A stretch of DNA of 64,000 bases from Paraburkholderia fungorum (GTDB lineage: Bacteria; Pseudomonadota; Gammaproteobacteria; Burkholderiales; Burkholderiaceae). Positions 51,618 through 60,584 of this stretch are shown piece by piece. The position numbers were made by a program, and so were the translations under genes. Each line of letters opens with the position of its first letter. Positions within the stretch are counted from its first letter, which is position 1. Below the pieces are notes generated by a model, which did not search any database, was not told where the DNA came from, and saw only the letters and a list, made by a program, of their open reading frames with translations. The DNA lies in the NCBI RefSeq assembly GCF_902833645.1, contig NZ_CADFGE010000003.1, positions 310,001-374,000 on the forward strand. The letters are read 5' to 3'.

Positions 51618-54314
51618 TTAATGAGCCGTGGCTGCACGCGGTCGATCGGCTGCCAGCTTCCTGATCTCCGCGATCAGCTTTTCCGGCGCCACCGGTTTCG
51701 GCAAATGTGCCTTAAAGCCCGCTTGTTCGGCACGCACACGGTCTTCAGTCTCGGCGTAGCCGGTCAGCGCGATCGCCGGCAAGATCGCATGCGTGCTACC
51801 GGAGCGTTCGCTTTCGAGCGCGCGTATGCGACGCAACACGTCGTAACCGTCTTCCCCGGCAAGCACAATGTCGCACAACAGCAGGTTCGGCCAATCGCTC
51901 GTTTGCGTGCGTCCTAGCCAATCCAATGCTTCCGCACCCGACGACGCGAGCCGAACCCGCGCGCCATTCGCGCTCAACACCGCTTCGAGGGCGTCGCGCG
52001 CTTCCTCCTGATCGTCGATGGCCATCACAAGCAGATCGTCGAGCGGCTTCGCGCCTTCTTCACGCAGCGTCGGCGCCACGTGCGGCCTCGCATCGGCGAC
52101 GGCACGCAGCGGCAGTATCGCGACATACGCGAGCCGCCCGTGCAGCGGCATCAGCGTAAAAGCGCCGCCCGCGCTGGCGAGCGTCGCTTCCATGCGCTGC
52201 GCCGCCGACTCCGATAGCTCCGCCGGCTTGTCGCCCGACCCCCGCACGCTGAGCCACGCATGGTTGTTATGCCGCTCGACCCGCAACACGATCCGCTCGC
52301 CGGGCCGCGCCTGCACGATTTCGTTGCGGCACAATTCCGCGATCGCGGGTTGCAGAACGCCAGGATCGCCGGTCACGCGCAAATCGCTGTCGCTGAGTTC
52401 CACCTGCACGGCCACGTGCCGCGCGGCGATTTCGTCGTGCAGCGCGTCGACCGCGCCGGAAGTCAACGTGGCGAGGCTGACCGATTGCGCGGTCAGCTTG
52501 CGCTGCGCATGCTCGAGTTCACCTTGCTGCCCTTGCAGCGACCACATTTTCGCGTACACGCCGTCACGCGACAGCAGTTCCCGATGCGTGCCCTGTTCGA
52601 CCACGCGGCCATGCTCCATCACGAGAATCCAGTCCGCGTCCACCACGGTGGAAAGCCGATGCGCGATCACGATCGACGTGCGGCCTTGTGCGAGGCGTGT
52701 CAATTCGGTCTGGATCGCGCGTTCGGAGCGCGTGTCGAGCGCCGACGTCGCCTCGTCGAAAACGATAATGCGCGGGTCTTTCAGAATGGCGCGAGCAATC
52801 GCGATGCGCTGACGCTCACCCCCCGACAGGCGCACGCCACGTTCGCCGACGCGGGTGTCGTAATGATCCGGCAGCCGCTCGATGAACTCGTCCAGTTGTG
52901 CGGCACGCGCGGCGCGCACGACATCCGCACGCGTGGCGGAGGGCCGCCCGTACGCAATGTTGTAGGCAATCGTCTCGTTGAACAGCACGGTGTCTTGCGG
53001 CACGATGCCGATGGCTTCGCGCAGGCTTTGCTGCGTCACCTTGCTCAAATCCTGGCCGTCGATCCGGATGGCGCCACGGTCGGGTTGATAGAGCCGGAAC
53101 AAGAGCTTCACAATGGTCGACTTGCCCGACCCGCTGCCGCCGACCACGGCCAGCGTCTTGCCCGCATAGGCATGGAAATCGACATCGCGCAGGATCGACC
53201 GCGCCGGGTCGTAGCCAAAGTCCACGTGCTCGAAGTCGATCTTGCCGACGCTCACGACCAGCGGTTGCGCGGCGGGTTCGTCGATGTCCTCGCCCACTCG
53301 CCCGCGCGCCGCGAGAATCGCGAACATGCGCTCGACGTTGACCATCGCGTCATTAGTCTCGCGAAAGACGAAGCCGAGCGTATTCAGGGGCATGCAGATC
53401 TGAATCAGGTACGCATTAACCAGAATCAGATCCCCGACACTCATGGTGCCGCCCACCACACGTTGCGCCGCGAGCAGCATGATCGCCGCAATGCCGAGCG
53501 CAATCACCGCGCTCTGTCCAACATGCAACGCGGTCAACGCACGCTGATTCGCCGTTCTGGCGTGTACCCACTGTTCCAGCACTTCGCTGAGCCGCCGTGT
53601 TTCTGTCTCCTCGGTTGCGAAGTACTTGACGGTGTCGTAGTTCAGCAAACTGTCGACCAGCCGCCCGTCCGATTTCGCCTCGAGCAAATTGACAGCGCGT
53701 TGAAATGCAACCCGCCGCCGCGTGAAAATGAACGTATAGACCGCGTAGCAGCCAAAGGTGGCGGCAATCGCCAGTGTGAATTCGCGCGCGTAGCCGCGCA
53801 CCATGATCGCGACGATCGCCGCGATCTCAAAGGCCGTCGGCACGATGGTGAACAAGGCGACGCCCAGCAAAAAGCCGATACCGTCCGCGCCTTTCTGTAC
53901 GTCGCGCACGATTGCGCCGGTTTCTCGCCGGGTATGAAACCGCGCGCTCATACGGTGCAGGTGCGCGAACGTTCTCTCGGTGAATGCGGCCACGGTTCGC
54001 TGCGTGACGATGCTGAAGACCACATCGCGGGCTTCGTTGAGCGCGTCGCCGAGGAAGCGCAGCAACGCATATGCCAATACCAGAAAAACGGGAAATAGTG
54101 CCTGCGCAACGGGATGGCCGAGTTCGTCGACGATATGTTTCAAAACCAGCGGAATCAGCACCACCGCCAGCTTGGCCGCCACCATCAGCAAAATCGACAG
54201 CACCGTCTGTTTGCGATAGCGCCATACGGCGCGCGCGAGCTCGGAAACGATCCGACTGGTGAGCTGGGAACGGGGTAATCGCGCAGAAGCTGGCGGGTTC
54301 GGTGAATGTGTCAT
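51618..54314 (-). CDS. ABC exporter fused to a histidine-kinase-like ATPase and a receiver domain
   Basis: An 898-residue single chain. Residues 1-340 are a six-helix type I exporter domain (AKSDGRLVDSLLNYDTVKYF resembles Atm1/ABCB7). Residues 355-590 are a complete ATPase: Walker A GGSGSGKST (392-400), Q-loop VPQDTVLF, signature LSGGERQ (496-502), Walker B VFDEATSALD (Asp520, Glu521) and switch His552. Residues 600-740 resemble a kinase ATP-binding domain (TGDPGVLQPAIAELCRNEI as N-box) with a degraded G-box and no phosphorylatable His domain. Residues 759-898 are a receiver: Asp767-768, phospho-acceptor Asp815, Thr851, Lys873 all present. It is divergent from the glycosyltransferases and 45 bases from the convergent GT2 gene. 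Confidence 0.92.
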   Translation of the reverse strand: MTHSPNPPASARLPRSQLTSRIVSELARAVWRYRKQTVLSILLMVAAKLAVVLIPLVLKHIVDELGHPVAQALFPVFLVLAYALLRFLGDALNEARDVVFSIVTQRTVAAFTERTFAHLHRMSARFHTRRETGAIVRDVQKGADGIGFLLGVALFTIVPTAFEIAAIVAIMVRGYAREFTLAIAATFGCYAVYTFIFTRRRVAFQRAVNLLEAKSDGRLVDSLLNYDTVKYFATEETETRRLSEVLEQWVHARTANQRALTALHVGQSAVIALGIAAIMLLAAQRVVGGTMSVGDLILVNAYLIQICMPLNTLGFVFRETNDAMVNVERMFAILAARGRVGEDIDEPAAQPLVVSVGKIDFEHVDFGYDPARSILRDVDFHAYAGKTLAVVGGSGSGKSTIVKLLFRLYQPDRGAIRIDGQDLSKVTQQSLREAIGIVPQDTVLFNETIAYNIAYGRPSATRADVVRAARAAQLDEFIERLPDHYDTRVGERGVRLSGGERQRIAIARAILKDPRIIVFDEATSALDTRSERAIQTELTRLAQGRTSIVIAHRLSTVVDADWILVMEHGRVVEQGTHRELLSRDGVYAKMWSLQGQQGELEHAQRKLTAQSVSLATLTSGAVDALHDEIAARHVAVQVELSDSDLRVTGDPGVLQPAIAELCRNEIVQARPGERIVLRVERHNNHAWLSVRGSGDKPAELSESAAQRMEATLASAGGAFTLMPLHGRLAYVAILPLRAVADARPHVAPTLREEGAKPLDDLLVMAIDDQEEARDALEAVLSANGARVRLASSGAEALDWLGRTQTSDWPNLLLCDIVLAGEDGYDVLRRIRALESERSGSTHAILPAIALTGYAETEDRVRAEQAGFKAHLPKPVAPEKLIAEIRKLAADRPRAATAH

Positions 54315-54660
54315 GGGGTCCCGGATACTGCATCTCGACGCGAACGCGCAGCAAGCCGCACGCCCGCGGCATTCGGAAAACGGCATACGTATTGCCGTTT
54401 TTGCAAATCTTCTACCTCCTCCGACCATATGCGTTGCAGTACGGAAGAAATTTCCACGCACCCAGCCTTACATCCGCGCTTGTAAAACAGGGAACGCCAC
54501 AGCGTTTCTTGTCACGGGTTCGGAGGCCGTTAGCGCGCTTCGCCATTTACACGGGGCATTGCATTTCTATGCGGGCTGCAATCGGCGATTGGCACAGCGC
54601 ATGCTCGGGCGCTACAAACCCCACAGCCCCCCCGACTCTGCCCCTTTGCGAAGGAACGCC
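54315..54660. other. Divergent control region of the glycan cluster
   Basis: A 346-base gap between the ABC fusion gene and the GT-B gene. The central part is AT-richer and contains the hairpin at 54377-54402. No gene is supportable; the promoters of both directions should be here but I cannot name -35/-10 pairs with confidence. Confidence 0.45.
54377..54402. promoter_or_regulatory. Symmetric hairpin with A and T tracts (attenuator or operator)
   Basis: AAAACGGCA and TGCCGTTTT pair perfectly over 9 positions around TACGTAT, followed by another T. The structure reads as a factor-independent terminator in both directions, yet it lies upstream of two divergent genes, 63 bases from the ABC gene start and 258 from the GT start. 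It could be an attenuator, an insulator between divergent transcripts, or a dimeric operator. Confidence 0.5.
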
Positions 54661-55956
54661 ATGAAAATCGCTCTCGTCAGTGAACACGCCTCGCCACTCG
54701 CTGTTGCCGGAGGAGTCGACAGTGGCGGACAGAATATCTATGTCGCCAACGTCGCGCGCGAGCTCGTGGCGATGGGGCATCAGGTCGATGTTTTCACGCG
54801 GCGCGACCGCGCATTGCTGCCGCTCGCTTCCGACATGGACGGCGTACGTGTGATCCATGTTCCCGCCGGGCCGCCAAAACAGTTGCCGAAAGAGCAACTG
54901 CTGCCGTTCATGGATGAATTCGCGGCCTTCCTGATCGACTTTTTCCGCGGCGAGCGCGAGCCGTACCACGTTATTCACGCGAACTTCTTCATGTCCGGCC
55001 TTGCCGCGCTGAAGGTCAAGGCCGCGCTCGGCGTACCGCTGGTAACGACTTTCCACGCGCTGGGCCGGGTGCGCCGGATTCATCAGGGGGCGGACGACGG
55101 CTTCCCGGACGAACGCTTCGCGATCGAAGACGAACTCGTCGCCCGCTCGGACATTGTCGTGGCCGAGTGTCCGCAGGACGAAGCCGACCTGGTCGAACAC
55201 TATGACGCCGATCCGGCGCGTATCCAGATCGTGCCGTGCGGCTTCAACGCAGACGAATTCCGGCCCGTGGAGCGCCGTGCTGCTCGCGAAGCGCTCGGCT
55301 GGCAGCAGGACGAATTCATCGTGCTGCAACTCGGCCGTCTCGTGCAACGCAAAGGCATCGACAACGTGGTGCGCGGCGTCGGGCTCCTCAAGCAGACGTT
55401 TGGGGCAAGCGCGCGGCTTTACGTGGTGGGCGGCAACTCGGACGCGCCGAACGAACTGGCGACGCCCGAGATTGCGCGGCTGCGCGCCATCGCGCACGAA
55501 TCGGGCGTGGCGGAGCAGACCGTCTTCGTTGGCCGGCGCGGCCGGGCGCAGCTGCGCTATTTCTACAGCGCCGCGGATGTGTTCGTGACCACGCCCTGGT
55601 ACGAACCGTTCGGCATCACGCCGGTCGAGGCAATGGCTTGCGGCACACCGGTGATCGGCGCCGACGTCGGCGGTATTCGCTTTTCGGTCGCCGACGGCCT
55701 GACCGGCTTCCTCGTGCCGCCACGCGATCCGGCTGCGCTGGCCGCGCGCCTCGCCCAATTGCGGCGCGACCCCGACCTTGCACGCCGCATGGGCGAGGCC
55801 GGACTCGCGCGGGCCCGCGCAGCGTTCACGTGGAAGGGCGTCGGCGAGTCGCTCGCGCAAATCTATGCGCGCGCCGCGGGTCTCGCGCCGGCCACCGGCG
55901 ACTCCGAGCGTATCGCGCTGCCAAAACGCGCTGCGGCCGGCGCAGCCTTCCGTTGA
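54661..55956 (+). CDS. Glycosyltransferase family 4-type (GT-B)
   Basis: A 431-residue enzyme. The N-domain opens MKIALVSEHASPLAVAGGVD and SGGQNIYVANVARELVAMGH, a pattern typical of sucrose-phosphate-synthase-like GT4 enzymes. The C-domain has LGRLVQRKGIDNVV, the phosphate-binding and Glu-x7-Glu region YEPFGITPVEAMACGTPVIG and GGIRFSVADGLTGFLVPP. AAGGAA precedes the ATG. First gene of the plus-strand operon running to 63695. Confidence 0.92.
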   Translation: MKIALVSEHASPLAVAGGVDSGGQNIYVANVARELVAMGHQVDVFTRRDRALLPLASDMDGVRVIHVPAGPPKQLPKEQLLPFMDEFAAFLIDFFRGEREPYHVIHANFFMSGLAALKVKAALGVPLVTTFHALGRVRRIHQGADDGFPDERFAIEDELVARSDIVVAECPQDEADLVEHYDADPARIQIVPCGFNADEFRPVERRAAREALGWQQDEFIVLQLGRLVQRKGIDNVVRGVGLLKQTFGASARLYVVGGNSDAPNELATPEIARLRAIAHESGVAEQTVFVGRRGRAQLRYFYSAADVFVTTPWYEPFGITPVEAMACGTPVIGADVGGIRFSVADGLTGFLVPPRDPAALAARLAQLRRDPDLARRMGEAGLARARAAFTWKGVGESLAQIYARAAGLAPATGDSERIALPKRAAAGAAFR

Positions 55957-55963
55957 CGTTCAG

Positions 55964-56569
55964 ATGATGCAAGCCGCTGTCTTCCTCGACAAGGACGGTA
56001 CGCTGCTCGACGACGTGCCGTACAACGTCGACCGTTCGCGGATGCGCCTCGCGCCCGGCGCGCGCGAAGCGCTGGCGCTACTCGCCACGTTACCCGTCGC
56101 GCTATTCGTTATCAGCAATCAGTCCGGCGTCGCGTTGGGCAAATTTGACGTTACCGCGTTGCGTGGGGTCGAAGCCGAATTGCATCGTCTGTTTGCCGGG
56201 TGCGGCGCGACCTTGAGTGGCGTGTACTGGTGCCCTCACCACCCACGCGGCAGCGTCGCGCGCTATGCGGCCTTGTGCAGTTGCCGGAAGCCCGCACCAG
56301 GCATGCTGCTGCGCGCGGCGCATGAACACCGGCTCGACCTCGCGAGCAGCTGGTTCGTCGGCGATATTCTCGACGACGTCGAGGCCGGCAACCGCGCGGG
56401 TTGCCGCACGGTGCTGCTCGACAACGGTCACGAGACCGAGTGGCTCGACGGGCAGTACCGCGTGCCGACGGCGCGCGCGGTCAATCTGCACGAGGCAGCA
56501 ACGCTGATCGCGAGCCGGCGCAATGCGGACGAATACGCTGCGTGGCCGCGCGGGGAAGCCACGCGATGA
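55964..56569 (+). CDS. HAD phosphatase, GmhB-like (histidinol-phosphatase-related)
   Basis: A 201-residue HAD protein: nucleophile motif AVFLDKDGTLLDDVPYN, motif II VISNQSGVALG, zinc-loop cysteines/histidines in VYWCPHHP and CSCRKP, and motif III/IV WFVGDILDDVEAGNRAG. This matches D-glycero-D-manno-heptose-1,7-bisphosphate 7-phosphatase GmhB. A heptose-type intermediate in the cluster is therefore possible, but HmhB-type specificity is inferred. It starts 7 bases after the previous stop and overlaps the next gene by ATGA. Confidence 0.9.
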   Translation: MMQAAVFLDKDGTLLDDVPYNVDRSRMRLAPGAREALALLATLPVALFVISNQSGVALGKFDVTALRGVEAELHRLFAGCGATLSGVYWCPHHPRGSVARYAALCSCRKPAPGMLLRAAHEHRLDLASSWFVGDILDDVEAGNRAGCRTVLLDNGHETEWLDGQYRVPTARAVNLHEAATLIASRRNADEYAAWPRGEATR

Positions 56570-57801
56570 ATGCCCCGCTGCTACTCCCCCAACCTACGCT
56601 CGCGCATGCACGGGTACCCGATACGTCGCCGCCCGCGCGGTGGGGCGAGGACGTCAGGCGAATTCTGTGTGTGCGACTCGACAATCTCGGCGACGTCTTG
56701 ATGACCACGCCCGCGCTGCATGCGCTGCGCCACTCGGCGCCCGATCGTCATGTCACTTTGCTGGCGTCGCGCAGCGGTGTCGCGCTCGCGCCCTTTCTCG
56801 ACGACGTCGACGACGTGATCGAGTACGACGCGCCGTGGGTCGCGCAGCCCTCGAGCAATGCGCGCAGTTTGCTCGACGACCATCGCATGCAGGAGCGCTT
56901 GCGTAGCGGCCGTTTCGATGCCGCGGTGATTTTCACGGTCTACAGTCAAAGCCCGCTGCCCGCCGCCATGCTTTGCTACCTCGCCGGCATTCCGCGCCGC
57001 CTCGCGCATTGCCGCGAGAATCCCTACGCGCTGTTGACCGACTGGCTGCGCGAACCTGAACCGCAGCAGCGCACCCGCCATGAGGTGGAGCGGCAACTCG
57101 ATCTCGTCGGCCATATCGGCGCGCATGCGCAGGATACGGGCATGCGCTTTCGCGTTTCGGATGCCGAGCGCCGCACGCTGCAGGCGCAACTCGTTGCACG
57201 CGGCGTCGATCGAGAAGTCGGCTGGATCGTGCTGCATCCTGGGGCCACAGCCGCTTCGCGCCGCTATCCGCCCGAGCGGTTCGGCGAAGTCGCCACGCGC
57301 CTCGTCCGTGAAACCGGCGCGCCGCTGCTGATTTCCGGTGGCTCGAGCGAGCGGCCGCTGGTCGAAGCCGTGATCCGCGCCGCCGCGCCAGGCGTGCGCT
57401 CGCAGCTGCACGATCTCAGCGGCGCGCTCACGCTCGGCGAACTCGGCGCGCTGATCGAGGGCGCCAGCGTACTCGTCTCCAATAACAGCGGACCGGTGCA
57501 TCTCGCGTCCGCGTTGAACACGCCGGTAGTCGACCTCTACGCGCTGACCAATCCGCAGCACACGCCATGGCAAACGCCGCAACGCGTGCTGTTTCACGAC
57601 GTCGAGTGCCGCTGGTGTTATCGCAGCGTGTGTCCGCAACATCATCACGCCTGCCTGCTCGGTGTCACGCCGGGCGAAGTCGTGCAGGCGGCACTCGACC
57701 TCCGCGCCGCGGCGGCGGCGCGCAACGCGGTCCGCGCCGCAGCAGGCGAGCCCGACCGCACTGCCGCGCCGCCTCTCGCCGATGAACCGATCACGCCCTG
57801 A
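56566..57801 (+). CDS. Glycosyltransferase family 9 (heptosyltransferase-like), first copy
   Basis: A 411-residue enzyme of the WaaF/WaaC (GT9) type: ILCVRLDNLGDVLMTTPALHAL, GWIVLHPGATAASRRYPPERFGEV, and the nucleotide-sugar region SVLVSNNSGPVHLASALNTPVVDLYA. GT9 enzymes transfer heptose from ADP-heptose, usually to LPS core, but some use other sugars. Two GT9 genes in one cluster beside a GmhB-like phosphatase support a heptose-containing product. Overlaps the phosphatase stop by ATGA. Confidence 0.9.
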   Translation: MNAPLLLPQPTLAHARVPDTSPPARWGEDVRRILCVRLDNLGDVLMTTPALHALRHSAPDRHVTLLASRSGVALAPFLDDVDDVIEYDAPWVAQPSSNARSLLDDHRMQERLRSGRFDAAVIFTVYSQSPLPAAMLCYLAGIPRRLAHCRENPYALLTDWLREPEPQQRTRHEVERQLDLVGHIGAHAQDTGMRFRVSDAERRTLQAQLVARGVDREVGWIVLHPGATAASRRYPPERFGEVATRLVRETGAPLLISGGSSERPLVEAVIRAAAPGVRSQLHDLSGALTLGELGALIEGASVLVSNNSGPVHLASALNTPVVDLYALTNPQHTPWQTPQRVLFHDVECRWCYRSVCPQHHHACLLGVTPGEVVQAALDLRAAAAARNAVRAAAGEPDRTAAPPLADEPITP

Positions 57802-57825
57802 AACCCTTCTCTTTTGCGAACGACC

Positions 57826-59571
57826 ATGTACACACTCGGAATCAATGCCGTCTATCACGATAGCGCCGCGGCCCTGCTGCGCGACGGTGTCGTGCTCGCC
57901 GCCGCCGAAGACGAACGCTTCACGCACGTCAAGCATGCAAAGCGGCCCGTGCCGTTCTCGACCTGGCAATTGCCCTTCGACGCGATCGACTATTGCCTGA
58001 AGGCCGCCGGCATTACGCTGGCCGACGTCGACCATGTCGCCTACTCTTACGATCCCACCTTGTTCGGCGGCATGCCGAGCCGCCCCAGCGCGACCATCGA
58101 GTTGCCGTTCGATCCGGCCAACACGCGTCTTTCAGACCCGTCCGCTTCGCCATGGGACCCACTGTTTCTCAGCTATATCGCGAATGCAAAAGGACAACTG
58201 CTCGACGGCGCGCCGCATCATCTGAAGAAACGTTTTCAGGGCGTGGATCGGGACAAGTGCTTCACGTGGCACTTCGTCGAACATCATCTCGCGCACGAAG
58301 CGAGCGCCTTTCTCGCCGCGCCGTTCGACGACACGGCCGTACTGACCATGGACGGCCGCGGCGAAGGCGTAACCACCAGCATGGGGCAGTTTGTCGGCGG
58401 CGAATACACGCGGCTCAAGCAGGTCGAACTGCCGCATTCGCTGGGCTTGCTCTACGAAGCCGTCACCGACTGGCTGGGCTTTCTGCACTCGTCGGACGAA
58501 TACAAGGTGATGGCGCTCGCGTCGTACGGCAAACCCGCGTATGTCGACGTATTCCGTGAGATCGTTCGCTATCGCAATGACGGCAGCTACACCGTCGACG
58601 CCCCGCGTCTGGTCGAACGCTTCGGCCCAGCGCGCGAACGTGGCGGCCCGCTCGAACAGCGCCACTTCGATATCGCGCATTCGTTGCAGCGCGTGCTGGA
58701 AGAGACGGTATTGCAACTGGCCGGCTGGCTGCACCGGCAGACCGGTTTGAGCAAACTCAGCATGGCCGGCGGCGTGGCGTTGAACTGCGTGATGAATTCG
58801 AAACTGCGCGACGCCGGCCCATTCGACGACGTTTGGGTTCAGCCGGCGGCCGGCGACGCCGGAACCGCGCTCGGTGCGGCGCTATGGATCGACTATCGCG
58901 AACGAGCCGCACACGGCGACCGGACACGTCGCTGGAAGATGGACCACGCATATCTCGGCCCGGAATACAGCGCAGCGGAAATCGAACAGTTCCTGAGCTG
59001 GTCGAAGGTGCCTTACCGCCGCCTCGACAACATCGCCGCCGAGACCGCCGCTCTGCTCGCGAACGACAAAGTGATCGGCTGGTATCAGGGCCGCACGGAA
59101 TTCGGCCCGCGTGCGCTTGGCGCGCGTTCGATTCTCGCCTCACCGACTGATCCGCGGATGCAGGCAAAGCTCAACGAGATCAAGGACCGTGAGGATTTTC
59201 GTCCGGTGGCGCCGGTCGTGATGGAAGAACACGCGCACGAGTGGTTCGTGAACGGCAAGGTCGCGCCGTTCATGCTGTTCGTGTTCGACGTGCGCGCGGA
59301 GAAGGCGGAGCGCATTCCGGCGGTGCGGCATGTGGACGGCACAGCGCGCGTGCAGACCGTGAACCGCGCGCAGCATGCGCTGTACTACGACCTGCTGGAT
59401 GCGTTCAGGCAGCGCACAGGTGTGCCGATTCTGGTGAACACCTCGTTCAATACGCGCGGCGAACCGATGGTGAATTCGCCACGCGATGCCGTGGAGTCTT
59501 TCTGGACCTCGCCGCTCGACGCGCTCGTGATCGGTCCGTTCCTCATCGAAAAAACGGGGGCACGCGTATGA
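57826..59571 (+). CDS. NodU/CmcH-family carbamoyltransferase
   Basis: A 581-residue enzyme. N-domain (ASKHA fold): GINAVYHDSAAALLRDG, EHHLAHEASAFLAAPFDD, TMDGRGEGVTTSMG, LYEAVTDWLGF. C-domain (YrdC-like): YQGRTEFGPRALGARSILA and NTSFNTRGEPMVNSP. These enzymes O-carbamoylate sugars, antibiotics or Nod factors using carbamoyl phosphate. A carbamoylated sugar in the product is likely. Stop overlaps the next gene by ATGA. Confidence 0.94.
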   Translation: MYTLGINAVYHDSAAALLRDGVVLAAAEDERFTHVKHAKRPVPFSTWQLPFDAIDYCLKAAGITLADVDHVAYSYDPTLFGGMPSRPSATIELPFDPANTRLSDPSASPWDPLFLSYIANAKGQLLDGAPHHLKKRFQGVDRDKCFTWHFVEHHLAHEASAFLAAPFDDTAVLTMDGRGEGVTTSMGQFVGGEYTRLKQVELPHSLGLLYEAVTDWLGFLHSSDEYKVMALASYGKPAYVDVFREIVRYRNDGSYTVDAPRLVERFGPARERGGPLEQRHFDIAHSLQRVLEETVLQLAGWLHRQTGLSKLSMAGGVALNCVMNSKLRDAGPFDDVWVQPAAGDAGTALGAALWIDYRERAAHGDRTRRWKMDHAYLGPEYSAAEIEQFLSWSKVPYRRLDNIAAETAALLANDKVIGWYQGRTEFGPRALGARSILASPTDPRMQAKLNEIKDREDFRPVAPVVMEEHAHEWFVNGKVAPFMLFVFDVRAEKAERIPAVRHVDGTARVQTVNRAQHALYYDLLDAFRQRTGVPILVNTSFNTRGEPMVNSPRDAVESFWTSPLDALVIGPFLIEKTGARV

Positions 59572-60584
59572 GTCTGTCCGCTGCAGACGGTAGGGGCGCG
59601 CGGCCGGCTCAGTTGGAGGTTTCCGTAGTGGTGCCGACCTATCGCCGCCCGGAAATGTTGGCTGCGTGCCTGGACGCTTTGTGCCGGCAGGATTTTCCTG
59701 CCGGGCGCTACGAGATCATCGTATGCGACGACGGCCCCGACGACGCCACCCGCCGCTGCGTTGCGCAATTCGCACGGGCGCAGGCCGGGCGCGGGCTGGC
59801 GGTGCACTATGTGCCGGTCACGCGCACACAGGGGCCGGCCGGCGCGCGCAATTCGGGCTGGCGCGAGGCGCGCTCGCCGTTGATCGCTTTTACCGACGAC
59901 GACACGTTGCCCGATCCACATTGGCTCACAGCCGGCGTCGCGGCGCTCGCGAACGGCGCAGCGGCCGCGTCGGGCGCGATTGTAGTGCCGCTGCCAGAAC
60001 GCCCTACCGATTACGAGGTCGACGCCAGCGGCCTCGAACGGGCCGAGTTCGCCACCGCCAACGCCTTCGTCGCGCGCGCATTTCTCGTGAAAACAGGCGG
60101 CTTCGACGAGCGCTTCACGTCGGCCTGGCGCGAAGACTCCGACCTGCAATTTTCGTTGCTGCAAGCCGGCGGGGAAATAGTGCGCGCGCCGGATGCCGTG
60201 GTCGTGCATCCGGTCCGGCCCGCACGTTGGGGCGTGAGCATCGCGCAACAGAAGAAGAGCCAGTTCGACGCACTGCTTTACAAGAAGCACCCACGACTAT
60301 TCAAAGCACGCATTCGCGCAACGCCACCGCTTTTGTACTACGCGATTCTGTGCGCCGCGCTCATCGCACTGATCGCCGGTCTGGCCCGCGATTTTCGCAC
60401 CGCGCTCGCGGCGCTGCTCGTGTGGGTGGCGTTGACCGGCTACTTCTGCGTGATGCGCTTGAGCAACCGCGATCGAAGCTGGCGGCACGTCGCCGAAATG
60501 GTCTGGACGTCGGTTCCGATTCCGTTTCTTTCGATCTATTGGCGGCTGTATGGCGCCTTTCGCTTCAAGGTGTTCTTTCCATGA
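59568..60584 (+). CDS. Membrane-associated glycosyltransferase family 2
   Basis: A 338-residue enzyme. GT-A domain: VSVVVPTYRRPEMLAACLDAL, IIVCDDGPDDATR, GPAGARNSGWREA, the metal-binding FTDDDTLPD and GGFDERFTSAWREDSDLQF. The C-terminus has two or three hydrophobic segments (LLYYAILCAALIALIAGLA), so it sits at the inner membrane, possibly acting on a lipid-linked acceptor. ATGA overlap with both neighbours. Confidence 0.91.
   Translation: MSLSAADGRGARPAQLEVSVVVPTYRRPEMLAACLDALCRQDFPAGRYEIIVCDDGPDDATRRCVAQFARAQAGRGLAVHYVPVTRTQGPAGARNSGWREARSPLIAFTDDDTLPDPHWLTAGVAALANGAAAASGAIVVPLPERPTDYEVDASGLERAEFATANAFVARAFLVKTGGFDERFTSAWREDSDLQFSLLQAGGEIVRAPDAVVVHPVRPARWGVSIAQQKKSQFDALLYKKHPRLFKARIRATPPLLYYAILCAALIALIAGLARDFRTALAALLVWVALTGYFCVMRLSNRDRSWRHVAEMVWTSVPIPFLSIYWRLYGAFRFKVFFP

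Noticed and set aside
52260..54098. A 612-residue plus-strand frame opposite the ABC fusion
   Set aside because: Composition (Arg/His/Gln-rich) and lack of any motif mark it as an antisense shadow; the minus strand has complete ATPase and receiver motifs.
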